Assembly: GCA_017303555.1 (NCBI GenBank)
Contig: JAFLCN010000025.1
Location: 1 to 52,769 of the forward strand
DNA: 52,769 nt
Direction: 5' to 3'
Origin: Planctomycetota bacterium
Lineage (GTDB): Bacteria; Planctomycetota; Phycisphaerae; Phycisphaerales; UBA1924
The notes below the pieces were generated by a model. The model did not search any database. It was not told where the DNA came from and was given only the letters and a program-made list of their open reading frames with translations. Shown here one piece after another: positions 42,693-50,964 of this stretch (position 1 is the first letter of the stretch; each line of letters opens with the position of its first letter). Position numbers and translations under genes: made by a program.

Positions 42693-43325
42693 TCAGGAAG
42701 CGAGGGCCTGCGCTCTTTGCTCGAACGCCTCGCGCACGCGCGTGACACGCCAGCGGGTGCAACCGGTCGCGGCGCACACCTCACGGGTTGTGGCTCCGTG
42801 GATGAAAATGCCCCGTGCGATCGCGAGAGCCTCGCCCGCTTGGTCCGCCAGGGGTAGAGCGGGCGGCCACTCCGGGGCATCCGGCTTCATGGCGAGCAGG
42901 CTCGCGACGTGCCGGTACGCCGGCGAGAGCACCCGCGCCACGATGCGGTTGAGCCGGCGCTGAAGCACCCATCTCGACCCGACGCCCGTCGCTTCGAGTT
43001 CGCTCAGCGGACGCTTGGCCCGGTAGACCCAGTTCACGAGCGCCAGGTCGGCCTTGGGGAGCCAGCGCGAATGCTCGGTCACGCGCGTTCCGAACTCGCG
43101 CGACAGCGCCTCTCGCCTGCGACGATCCAGGGCGGGGCGCGGCGTCCGCTTCGAGGGCCTGCGTGAGCCCACTTCGACCATCAGGCGCTTGATTTCGGTC
43201 TCGATCTGGGCGGCTTTGTTTCCGGCCTCTGCGACTCCGGCCAGGGCCCTCGCTCTGCGGGCGGGCTTGTGGAGCGGTTCAGTCTCGGTTCCCGCGGCGT
43301 GCTCTCGGAGCGGATCTGTTGACAT
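42693..43325 (-). CDS. Protein with C-terminal helix-turn-helix, first gene of the terminase unit
   Basis: The 210-residue protein has a charged N-terminal half (KAAQIETEIKRLMVEV, then RRPSKRTPRPALDRRRRE) and a likely helix-turn-helix at the end (GATTREVCAATGCTRWRVTRVREAF). It could be a small terminase-like DNA-recognition subunit or a regulator. ATG 43325 is used; ATG 43337 four codons upstream overlaps the operator-like palindrome. It is transcribed divergently from the S24 repressor gene. Confidence 0.72.
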   Translation of the reverse strand: MSTDPLREHAAGTETEPLHKPARRARALAGVAEAGNKAAQIETEIKRLMVEVGSRRPSKRTPRPALDRRRREALSREFGTRVTEHSRWLPKADLALVNWVYRAKRPLSELEATGVGSRWVLQRRLNRIVARVLSPAYRHVASLLAMKPDAPEWPPALPLADQAGEALAIARGIFIHGATTREVCAATGCTRWRVTRVREAFEQRAQALAS

Positions 43326-43336
43326 CTGAGTAAACA

Positions 43337-43355
43337 TGTGGTACAGTTTACCACA
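43337..43355. promoter_or_regulatory. Perfect inverted repeat, likely operator of the S24 repressor
   Basis: TGTGGTACAGTTTACCACA has 7-base arms around a 5-base centre and lies at the start of the leftward HTH gene, facing the repressor gene. This is where a CI/LexA-like dimer would sit. A TTGTTG with TGTTTA 17 bases away on the minus strand could put the palindrome between a -35 and a -10. Confidence 0.68.
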
Positions 43356-43384
43356 ACAAGGACCAAACAGATCGGGGTTTCGGC

Positions 43385-43413
43385 TTGTTTGTACGAAAAT
43401 TGTTTGGTATTTT
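43385..43413 (+). promoter_or_regulatory. Likely promoter of the S24 repressor gene
   Basis: TTGTTT (43385-43390) and TATTTT (43408-43413) are 17 bases apart, in an AT-rich island about 95 bases upstream of the GTG start. The base composition here is clearly lower in GC than in the flanks. Confidence 0.55.
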
Positions 43414-43505
43414 GAATTGGTGGAACGGCTCGAAGGCGCACCTGCGCGTTTGTCCGGCAGCAAACTGGGATCCGCGCTCGGCGGACGAGAAAGAAGGAAG
43501 CGACG

Positions 43506-44540
43506 GTGGCAAAGAAGAAGCGCAAGTCGGCGGCGCGGCAGGAGAGCGTCATTCCCCTTAATGACCGGGGCGAGCCGAAGGTGGGGCCGCGCTATGGCCC
43601 GCGCGCGGGCCAGGGGGAACGTGCGCCGAGCGCCGATGCGGTGCTCGAATCGGGCGGGATGTACTGGGGCTCGCGTCTTCGGAAGCTGCGCATCGCGCGG
43701 AACATGACGCTGGAGCAACTCGCGGATGCCGCCGGATGCACGAAGGGCTATCTGTCGGTGATCGAGAACGCGCTGCGCGAAGTACCGAGCGCGGCGATGG
43801 TTGCTTCGCTCGAGCGTGCGCTGGGGGTTGCGGAAGGCGATCTGACGCGTGCCGCGGATTGGGAGCGCACGCCGGCGCACTTCCGTCGCGAGGTGATGCG
43901 GCTGGCTGGGCGGGAAGCGGCGCAGCGCGAGCGGGAGAAGAAGCTGGCGACGCTTCTTGCGAGCAGCGGCATCGACGAGAACGGGAAGCTGCGTGGGGGA
44001 CTGGATGAGGCGTACCGATCGGGCGAGCTGCAGCGGTTGCTCGGCACGCGGACCGATCACGCGCCGCAGGCCCGCAGCGCGGCGGCGACATCGCCCGCGC
44101 CGGTCTCGTTGTTTCTCTCGAAGGAAGTCCCCTTGATCAACTACATCGCGGCGGGCTATCCGCGGGAGTTCACGGATCTGTCTTTCCCGGCGCGCGTGGC
44201 GGACGAGTATGTGCGGTGTCCGGATATTGATGATGCGGACGCGTTTGCGGCGCGGGTGGTGGGCGAGAGCATGATGCCGGAGTATCGCGAAGGGGACATC
44301 GTCGTGTTCAGTCCGGCGCGCCAGGTGAAGGGTGGGATGGATTGCTTTGTGCGGCTCGAGCCCGATGGAGAGACGACGTTCAAGCGCGTGTTCTTTGAGA
44401 CGGGCGGGCCGAACGGGGAGAAGACGGGCGAGGAGCGGATTCGGCTGCAGCCACTCAACCCGGAGTTTTCGGCGAAGGTTGTGGCGCGCGAGATGGTGGG
44501 GGGGCTGTACGCGGCGGTGAGCGTGATCAAGAAGGTGTGA
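43506..44540 (+). CDS. XRE-family repressor with S24 (LexA/CI-type) peptidase domain
   Basis: The 344-residue protein has a lysine-rich tail, an XRE helix-turn-helix (about 55-110: LRKLRIARNMTLEQLADAAGCTKGYLSVIENALREVPS) and a C-terminal S24 domain with VVGESMMPEYREGDIVVF (the nucleophile Ser) and TTFKRVFF (the likely Lys). LexA/CI-like repressors cut themselves when RecA is active after DNA damage; the AAGYP block may hold the cut site. GAAGGAAG is six bases upstream of the GTG start. It is divergent from the terminase unit and most likely its regulator. Confidence 0.9.
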   Translation: MAKKKRKSAARQESVIPLNDRGEPKVGPRYGPRAGQGERAPSADAVLESGGMYWGSRLRKLRIARNMTLEQLADAAGCTKGYLSVIENALREVPSAAMVASLERALGVAEGDLTRAADWERTPAHFRREVMRLAGREAAQREREKKLATLLASSGIDENGKLRGGLDEAYRSGELQRLLGTRTDHAPQARSAAATSPAPVSLFLSKEVPLINYIAAGYPREFTDLSFPARVADEYVRCPDIDDADAFAARVVGESMMPEYREGDIVVFSPARQVKGGMDCFVRLEPDGETTFKRVFFETGGPNGEKTGEERIRLQPLNPEFSAKVVAREMVGGLYAAVSVIKKV

Positions 44541-44703
44541 GCACGAACAGAGCACAAAGGTGTGGCTTGTTCGGGTGATCGGTGCGCGCCGAAATATCGC
44601 GGAAAATGCCGGGTTTTGCGGGATACTTCGCGGTGTGGCGGTAGGCTGCAGAGGGGGCCGATCCGAGGGGGATCTGGCCGAATTGGGTGAAGGGGAAAAA
44701 GGT

Positions 44704-45507
44704 ATGCGAAGCGGACTTTGCGGCGTTGCGGCCTGCGCGATTGGTTTGTCGATCTGCGGATCGATCGCGCTCGGGCAGCTTGTGCTGACGGCGGATGAGC
44801 GTGCGGTGCTGGTGGAAGCGGGCGGATCGAACCAGGCGGCGTTTCCGGCGGGCGCGTTCGTGCTGTTCGATCGCGACATCGAACTCTCTGGTCCGGTCAA
44901 CGGCGGGAACGGGCGTGCGCGAGCGGCGCAGAACTCGTCGGTGAGCGGCGCGGCCCTGAGCGCGACGGGGATGAGCCTGGCCGAATCGCAGGCGGGTGCG
45001 AGCGGGTGCGTGCTCTCGCAGGCGACGAGCGACTTTCGAGTCTCGTTCCATGTGACGACGCCGGTGCAGTATTCGCTTTCGGGTTCGGTGAACGGCGCGC
45101 AGTTCCGCCTGGCGGAGTCTGTGAGCGGGACGGTGCACCTCGTCATCGCGCCGGCGGGGAGCCCGACGCCGTTCGTGTTCGGCGCGGTGCTGAAACCGGG
45201 GCGGCAGTATCTGCTGCTCGCGCAGTCGAGCCAGCTCGTGAGCGCGTGCGACGGCGGGCAGCTCGCGGGCGATGGGATGTTCGAACTGACGGGAGTGTTC
45301 GAATCGCTCGCGCCCTGCCCGGGCGATCTGAACTTTGACCGCGTGGTCGATGATGCGGACTTTCAGATCTTCCTGGTGGCGTACAACATCCTGCTGTGCC
45401 CGGACGCGCCGTTGCCGTGCGATGCGGACCTGAACGCGGATGGTTTTGTGAACGACGCGGACTTTCAGATCTTTCTGGTGGGGTACAACACGCTGCTCTG
45501 CCCGTGA
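44704..45507 (+). CDS. Exported dockerin-type protein, paralogue of 35415-36206
   Basis: The 267-residue protein has a signal peptide (MRSGLCGVAACAIGLSICGSIALG), a beta-rich domain with LVLTADERAVLVEAGGS and FRLAESVSGTVHLV, and two C-terminal dockerin-type repeats (CPGDLNFDRVVDDADF; CDADLNADGFVNDADF), ending NTLLCP. It matches the protein at 35415 but is on the other strand, so the two point outward from the block between them. The start at 44704 is set by the signal peptide, with GGGAAAAAGG just upstream. Confidence 0.87.
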   Translation: MRSGLCGVAACAIGLSICGSIALGQLVLTADERAVLVEAGGSNQAAFPAGAFVLFDRDIELSGPVNGGNGRARAAQNSSVSGAALSATGMSLAESQAGASGCVLSQATSDFRVSFHVTTPVQYSLSGSVNGAQFRLAESVSGTVHLVIAPAGSPTPFVFGAVLKPGRQYLLLAQSSQLVSACDGGQLAGDGMFELTGVFESLAPCPGDLNFDRVVDDADFQIFLVAYNILLCPDAPLPCDADLNADGFVNDADFQIFLVGYNTLLCP

Positions 45508-45512
45508 GATGA

Positions 45513-45674
45513 ACGGGGAGCAGTGCCGGGGGCGCTCGCGCGGCTCGAAAGATCCGCGGTTCGGATCTGAACTGCGACGGTCTGGTGGACGACGCCGACT
45601 TCCGGATGTATGTGCGGGCGCTTCGCGTGTATCAGCGCGTCCACTCTGCGCGGGCCTGGGCCAGGTCGTGCTGA
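45513..45674 (+). pseudogene. Relic of a dockerin-type module
   Basis: The frame has no start codon but clearly reads GSDLNCDGLVDDADFRMYVRAL (with the stop of the preceding gene just upstream in another frame). It is a dockerin-type repeat without a partner, ending at a stop at 45672. It lies against the 3' end of the minus-strand phosphatase gene. Confidence 0.65.
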
Positions 45675-46378
45675 AATGCGGGTGACTCGGTCATTTTGTC
45701 CACGATCGCCTTGCCGAGCGCGTTTCCGGCGGCGACGTCGCTGGGGAAGTGGACGCCGAGGATGATGCGATCGAGGCCGATGAGGCGTGCGCGGGCGCGG
45801 ATGGCGTCGGCCTTGTCGGGGGCGAGGAGCGCGAGAGTCTCGGACCAAATGGCGGCGCGCGTCGTGTGGCCGCTGGGGTAGGAGCCGCTGGTGGGCTTCT
45901 CGATGAGGATCTTGATGTCGGGTGATTGATCGAAGGGGCGCGGGCGGTTCCAGATCTTTTTGGCGGCGCTGGTAAAGGTGGAGCTGTCGCGCTCGATCTG
46001 CTTGATAAACGCGGCGGTCCTGGGCTTGTCGGCGGCGGTGAATTCGGGGCCGAGGATCTCGGCGAAGAGCCAGACCTTCATGTTGTCTTCGGCGATGGCG
46101 CGGGCGCGTGATTCGGGAGTTGCATCGGCCTGCGTCGCGCGGATCAGGGCGATCTCGCCGTCCGAATACGGAGAGTTCGGGGCGGGCGGATCGGGAAGAA
46201 GCGCGCGCAGGTCGATCGCATTGGGCGCGAGGTACTTGGTGGTGGGTTCGGCTTTGTTGAGAGCGGATTCGACGTGGGAGTTCTGGCGCGCCGTCGATTG
46301 GGCTGCCGGCGGGGTCGATTGGCAGGCGGCGAGGAGGCCCGAGGCGAGCAGGAGCGAGAGGAGTGTGCGTGGGTTCAT
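45632..46378 (-). CDS. Class A acid phosphatase/PAP2-like lipoprotein
   Basis: The N terminus (MNPRTLLSLLLASGLLAACQ) is a lipoprotein signal with lipobox LAAC. The three PAP2 signature parts are in order: KKIWNRPRP (K-x6-RP), SGSYPSGHTT (PSGH) and RIILGVHFPSD (R-x5-H-x3-D). This fits class A non-specific acid phosphatases, which free phosphate from organic phosphoesters outside the cytoplasm. A longer frame to 46654 lacks signal features, so ATG 46378 is used. The end overlaps the dockerin relic on the other strand. Confidence 0.92.
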   Translation of the reverse strand: MNPRTLLSLLLASGLLAACQSTPPAAQSTARQNSHVESALNKAEPTTKYLAPNAIDLRALLPDPPAPNSPYSDGEIALIRATQADATPESRARAIAEDNMKVWLFAEILGPEFTAADKPRTAAFIKQIERDSSTFTSAAKKIWNRPRPFDQSPDIKILIEKPTSGSYPSGHTTRAAIWSETLALLAPDKADAIRARARLIGLDRIILGVHFPSDVAAGNALGKAIVDKMTESPAFQHDLAQARAEWTR

Positions 46379-46562
46379 GGGATGAAAGAGTAACGGGGGA
46401 GGGCGCAATGGACGAAACGGCCGGAGGGCCAGATTTCCAAAGGGCAAGGGGAGGAGAAGGCTTCTCAGGCCGGGAGCCGATCGCGGAAGGCTGACGGCGA
46501 TTGCCTTGCGAACCGATAGTGGCTCATGGCGGTAGGATGGGGACAGGAATGGAGTCGAATCG

Positions 46563-47633
46563 ATGAGCGAACCGGCGAATGTGGTGCAGGCGACGATGGC
46601 GGATGTGGAGCAGGTTCGCGAGTCTGCGCGGAAGCTGAAGGAAGAGATCCACAAGACGATCGTGGGGCAGGACGAGGTGGTGGATCAGACGCTGATGGCG
46701 ATTTTTTGCCGCGGGCACGCGGTGGTGGTGGGCGTGCCGGGGCTGGCAAAGACGCTGTTGATCAGCACGCTGGCGAAGACGCTGAGCTTGCAGTTCAGCC
46801 GCATCCAGTTCACGCCGGACCTGATGCCCAGCGACATCACGGGGACGGAGGTGATCCAGGAAGACAAGGCGACGGGGCACAGGCAGTTACGGTTTGTGCG
46901 CGGGCCGATCTTCGGGAACATCATCCTGGCGGACGAGATCAACCGGACACCTCCGAAGACGCAGGCGGCTCTGCTCGAGGCGATGCAGGAGCGCCACGTG
47001 ACGGTGGGGGGCATCCAGCACGATCTGCCGAATCCGTTCTTCGTGCTGGCGACGCAGAATCCGATCGAGCAGGAAGGGACGTATCCGCTGCCGGAAGCGC
47101 AGCTCGACCGGTTTATGTTCCAGATCCAGATTTCGTATCCGACGATGCAAGAAGAAGAGGAGATCGTCAAGCGGAGCATGACGCGGGCGGGCGTGCAGAC
47201 GCAGGCGGTCTTGTCGGCGGTGGACATAAAGAGGATGCAGGACCTGGTGCGGGTGATGCCGACGCCGGATCATGTCATTCGGTATGCGCTGCGTCTGGTG
47301 CGTGCGACGCGGGTGAAGGAGGCGTTTGACGGCGGGGGCAAACGCCCGAAACTGGTGGAGGCGTATCTGGCGTGGGGAGCGGGGCCTCGTGCGAGCGAGT
47401 TCCTGGTGCTGGCGGCGAAGGCGCGGGCGATTCTGACGGGCGCGACCCACGTGACGCCGGAGCATGTGAAGCAGATTGCGAAGCCGGTGTTGCGCCACAG
47501 GTTGATGACGAATTTCAACGCCGAGGCGGACCAGGTGACGACGGACGCGATCATCGAGAATCTGGTGAAAGAGATTCCGGTGGACGGCGCGACGGAGCTT
47601 GAGCGCAAGCAGATGAACGAAGTGCTCCGTTAA
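46563..47633 (+). CDS. MoxR-family AAA+ ATPase
   Basis: MoxR ATPases act as chaperones that help fold or activate partner proteins, often with metal or cofactors. The AAA+ parts are visible: IVGQDEVVDQTLMAIFCRGHAVVVGVPGLAKT (Walker A), ILADEINRTPPKTQAALLEAMQE (Walker B), FVLATQNPIEQEGTYPLPEAQLDRF (sensor 1 and Arg finger region) and a C-terminal lid. GGAG lies 8 bases upstream. No DUF58 or VWA partner follows directly; a transglutaminase-like gene does. Confidence 0.92.
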   Translation: MSEPANVVQATMADVEQVRESARKLKEEIHKTIVGQDEVVDQTLMAIFCRGHAVVVGVPGLAKTLLISTLAKTLSLQFSRIQFTPDLMPSDITGTEVIQEDKATGHRQLRFVRGPIFGNIILADEINRTPPKTQAALLEAMQERHVTVGGIQHDLPNPFFVLATQNPIEQEGTYPLPEAQLDRFMFQIQISYPTMQEEEEIVKRSMTRAGVQTQAVLSAVDIKRMQDLVRVMPTPDHVIRYALRLVRATRVKEAFDGGGKRPKLVEAYLAWGAGPRASEFLVLAAKARAILTGATHVTPEHVKQIAKPVLRHRLMTNFNAEADQVTTDAIIENLVKEIPVDGATELERKQMNEVLR

Positions 47634-47798
47634 GGCTCGGGAAAAAGCCGGCGGCGAAGGCCGGATGAATGTGTTTTCATTTTCGCAATGTATTCGGAAC
47701 CGGGTGGCGGCGCGCAAAGAATCGGGCGGGTGAGAGCATGATGTGCGGGGGCGGCGTTCGCCGCGCACTTCGCATCATGAAGGATCGGGCGGCAGCGC

Positions 47799-49307
47799 AT
47801 GTCGAGGACAGCAAGGCTGCAAACCCTCGGATTCGTGTGGGTGGTGATGCTGTCGCTGCGCGCATCGCTGGGCGAGAGTGCCGCGGAATTGCTGGGGCGA
47901 GCGGACCAGGCGCTTTCGAGCGTGCAGAAGGTTGAGTATGTGGTTGCGTGTTATCGGGTCGGGGATCCGACGTTCGGCGATCCGACGCGGAAGACGATCG
48001 CGCGGGTGAAGCAGCAGCGGAGCGAGGATGACGGCTTGCCCTTGTTCTGGGCGCGGGTGAACGTGCCCCGATCGAACCTTGTGAGCGAATCAAGGCAGGA
48101 GATCGCGTACGACGGGAAGCGGCTGGGCGTGATCGATCACGACCGGCGCGTGTGTACGCACGGAACGTATGAAGACGCGGCGTCGAATGCGGGATCGTTC
48201 CTGAGCGTGGTGCTGTTCCGGGAGTTCACGCAGCAGAACAAGGCGCGTCTCTCGCCCGGCGGGGGAACGGTGCGGGCGATCGGTCGGGAAGAGGTGGGCG
48301 GGATTCCGTGCGATGTGCTGGAAGTGGTGGGCCCGAACGGGGAAGTGACGCGGTGGTCGGTGGGGGTCGCGGACCACCTGCCCCGGAAGCGCAAGCGCGT
48401 GTCGATCGCGGGCGGGCGCGAGACGGCGGTGGTGCAGGAGATCATCTCGATCGACACGACGCCGGAGTTCGGCGCCGATGTGTTCAGCTTCGAGACACCG
48501 GACGGGTATGTGCACCGGATTGATCGCGGGCTGAAGCGGCTGTCGTTCGAGAAGGGCGAGAGCGGCACGAGGGCGCCCGTCTACGGCGTTGCCGACCAGG
48601 CGTACGCGGCGGAGCTTCGCAAGCTGTGCGGGCTCGACAAGCTGGTGGAAGGTGCATCGAGCGACCTGGAGCGCGTTCGGCGCGTGACGGCGTTTGTCCA
48701 CCGGCTGTGGGAGCATGATGGGGGCGGGCGAGCGCGGAATCAGGATCCGGTTTCGATCGTGCAGGAGGCGGGGAAGGGCGGCCGGTTCAGTTGCGTGGAG
48801 TACGCGACGCTGGCCGCGGCGTGCCTGAACGCGATCGGGATTCCGGCGCGCGAGATGAGCCTGATGATGCCGGATGTGGAGACCTCGCTGATCGGTGGCG
48901 GGCACATGGCGGCGGAGGCGTGGCTTGCGGACCAGAAGGCCTGGGTGTTTGTGGATGCGCAGGAAGATGTGGTTCCGTCGATCCGCGGGAAGGCGCTGTC
49001 GGCGGTGGAGTTTCAGAAGGCATTGGCCGAACGCTCGCGGGATTTGAGCCTGCGGGGCGAATCGGGCGAGATGGGCGAACCGATTCGGTATCCGATCGAG
49101 CTTGCGGAATCGCTGTACTACTTCCGGGCGAGGCTGGACAACCGGGTGGCGAAGAATCGGCCGTACACCGGGGCGTTGCTGTTGCTGGCGAACGGGGTGG
49201 AGCAGCCGAAGGTGTTCCAGCGTTGGCTGCCCCTGGAAGGCGATGTGGCGACACGGTCGCTGGAAGCGTTTTACGCGGCGCCCAACGCCGGGCGCGAGCC
49301 GCAATAG
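47799..49307 (+). CDS. Exported transglutaminase-like protein with LolA-like N-terminal domain
   Basis: The 502-residue protein starts with a signal-like stretch (LQTLGFVWVVMLSLRASLG), then a beta domain (about 30-230) with ELLGRADQALSSVQKVEYVV, IPCDVLEVVGPNGEVTRW and TTPEFGADVFSFETPDGY, as in LolA/DUF2092-type domains. The C-terminal half has the transglutaminase-like catalytic set FSCVEYATLAAACLNAIGIPARE (Cys), GGGHMAAEAWL (His) and WVFVDAQED (Asp). It may cut or cross-link peptides in the periplasm. It lies near a MoxR ATPase, a common partner for such proteins. Confidence 0.82.
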   Translation: MSRTARLQTLGFVWVVMLSLRASLGESAAELLGRADQALSSVQKVEYVVACYRVGDPTFGDPTRKTIARVKQQRSEDDGLPLFWARVNVPRSNLVSESRQEIAYDGKRLGVIDHDRRVCTHGTYEDAASNAGSFLSVVLFREFTQQNKARLSPGGGTVRAIGREEVGGIPCDVLEVVGPNGEVTRWSVGVADHLPRKRKRVSIAGGRETAVVQEIISIDTTPEFGADVFSFETPDGYVHRIDRGLKRLSFEKGESGTRAPVYGVADQAYAAELRKLCGLDKLVEGASSDLERVRRVTAFVHRLWEHDGGGRARNQDPVSIVQEAGKGGRFSCVEYATLAAACLNAIGIPAREMSLMMPDVETSLIGGGHMAAEAWLADQKAWVFVDAQEDVVPSIRGKALSAVEFQKALAERSRDLSLRGESGEMGEPIRYPIELAESLYYFRARLDNRVAKNRPYTGALLLLANGVEQPKVFQRWLPLEGDVATRSLEAFYAAPNAGREPQ

Positions 49308-49311
49308 AGAA

Positions 49312-50901
49312 TCAGGCGGCGCCCTGCGTGGGGGCCTCGAGCGCTTCGGAGGCCTGCTCGACGAATGCGCGGGCGATCGCGGCGGGCGAATAGCCGGCCG
49401 GAAGGCGGAGGTAGATCTTGCCTTCACGCGCGCAGGCGTGCTTGATGTCGTCGTAGGCGTGGCTGGAAAAGCGGATCATGACGGCGACGGCGTGCGTGGA
49501 AGAATGGACCACGGCGGGCTCGAGCCGCTCGAGCGATTTGTGCTCGCCGATTCCGAGCCAGACGAGTTCCGTGAGTTCGAAGGCGGCCTCGATGGCGCGG
49601 GCGCGTTCGGGCTTCTTGATGCCGCCGATCAGCACCAGGCGCTTGCCCCGCAGAGCATCACGCACCCTGGCGATTTCGGGCGAAGGCTCGCGCGAGGTCT
49701 CGGAGGCAGCATCGGCGGGCCGGAGACGTTCGGCGTGGTTGAAGGCGTCTTCGAGCAGCGAGAGTTTGGGGGCGGGGGCATCGGCCGGAAGCGAAGGCGA
49801 AAGGTCGAGAAGCGGGAGCAGGAGCGTCCCGAGTTGGTTGCTGTTGATGGCGCCGCCCTCGTTGATGTACATCTCGATCGAGTCGGCGACGCGGGACCAG
49901 TGATGGGCGAGTTCGTGGCCGTCGGGTATTCGTGCGGCGTGGTGGCGGAGCTTGGCGAGCGCCTTGCCCCGGGCGCTCTCGGACTTTTTGTGGGCCTCAA
50001 TCCTGGCGAGGCGTGCATTCAGGCGGCGTCGCACGTCGTCGAAGGAAGCCGGGTCGGCGCGTTCCTGCTCGGAGAGGAAGCGGGGGAAGTAGACCTGGTT
50101 GGAGCGGCCGTAATCGCGCAGCCACGCGAAGGTCTCCATCTGGTCCTGATCGAAGTAGTTGCACTCTTGCAGCGCCGAGAGGAGGCCGGACTGCGATTCG
50201 GCGAGCAGCTCCAGCGCTTCGAAGTCGGGATCGTGGAGCGAATGGACAAGGTCGGCCGCGAGGGCGAGCGATTCGTACCACGATTGCACCTTCGCCAGCC
50301 ACGATTCGTCGAGCGTGCGCGACCATTCGCGGACGATCCAGACATCGCAGCCGCGCTCGGTCGCTTCGGCGAGCAGGGCGTTGTAGCGGTCTTTGAAGTC
50401 GTAGATGGTTCCGCCGGATTGCACGTGGCGCTGGCGGTCGAAGAAGAAGCGGGTGGCCCGGGCCTTGATTCGGGCGTTGGTGCTGATCTCGACGAGCACG
50501 TGATGCTCGGGGAGCGCGCCGGAACGGTCGAACGCGTGGACGGGCGCGTGGGCTTGCGCACGGTCGGTTGGGGCGGCGATGCCCGTTCCGATGCTGCGGT
50601 TGAGGTAGTCCGCGACGGCCTGCGGGCTGATCCGCGGGCCGTTGATCGGGGCGGGCGCGGGTTCGGTGAGCTTCGAGACGACCGGCTTGATCTCCGTCTC
50701 GGCGGGCGGCGGAGGAATAAGGGGAGGCGGCACTTCGATCGGTGCGGGGTTCTGGGCGGGTTCGGCCGGTTGCAGCGAGAGGACAAAGCGGGCAACGGCC
50801 CTGGCGGCACGCGCGGCTTCGGGGCTCGCGTTCATCCAGGCTTCGAGCGCTCGGCACAGTTCGACGACCGAATCGCTCGGAGACAGTGTGTTGTCGGGCA
50901 T
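49312..50901 (-). CDS. Hypothetical protein with DUF2325-like C terminus
   Basis: The 529-residue protein has a helical N terminus, a proline-rich linker (about 48-90), a long charged helical middle and a final Rossmann-like block (KRLVLIGGIKKPERARAIEAAF... AVAVMIRFSSHAYDDIKHACAREGKIYLRLP) that resembles DUF2325. The block has conserved small residues for ligand or metal binding, but no function is known. It is convergent with the transglutaminase gene, and its start is 64 bases from the divergent P1B ATPase gene. Confidence 0.72.
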   Translation of the reverse strand: MPDNTLSPSDSVVELCRALEAWMNASPEAARAARAVARFVLSLQPAEPAQNPAPIEVPPPLIPPPPAETEIKPVVSKLTEPAPAPINGPRISPQAVADYLNRSIGTGIAAPTDRAQAHAPVHAFDRSGALPEHHVLVEISTNARIKARATRFFFDRQRHVQSGGTIYDFKDRYNALLAEATERGCDVWIVREWSRTLDESWLAKVQSWYESLALAADLVHSLHDPDFEALELLAESQSGLLSALQECNYFDQDQMETFAWLRDYGRSNQVYFPRFLSEQERADPASFDDVRRRLNARLARIEAHKKSESARGKALAKLRHHAARIPDGHELAHHWSRVADSIEMYINEGGAINSNQLGTLLLPLLDLSPSLPADAPAPKLSLLEDAFNHAERLRPADAASETSREPSPEIARVRDALRGKRLVLIGGIKKPERARAIEAAFELTELVWLGIGEHKSLERLEPAVVHSSTHAVAVMIRFSSHAYDDIKHACAREGKIYLRLPAGYSPAAIARAFVEQASEALEAPTQGAA

Positions 50902-50964
50902 GGCACGGATTCCCCACGAAAACAGCGCGGCGAAGGACCCGGCGCAATCCTAGCGTCAGGGGCG

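Noticed and set aside
43325..43337. Shared FTQMST reading at the starts of the HTH protein and the TM2-like protein at 13676
   Set aside because: Six residues only, partly upstream of the likely starts, in unrelated proteins; chance is enough.
39254..44540. A complete prophage
   Set aside because: Apart from the terminase-like gene and the S24 repressor, no capsid, portal, tail, lysis or integrase gene is visible, and no paired att-like repeats were found by eye.
42693..45146. A very long open frame on the minus strand through the S24 repressor and the dockerin-type gene
   Set aside because: Only its 3' part (to 43325) has gene-like composition; the rest is the antisense shadow of the repressor and the dockerin-type gene, and both of those have clear domains.
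30025..45507. A cellulosome locus
   Set aside because: The dockerin-type repeats are present, but no cohesin scaffold and no glycoside hydrolase gene occurs here; the passenger proteins are a protease and unknown modules.
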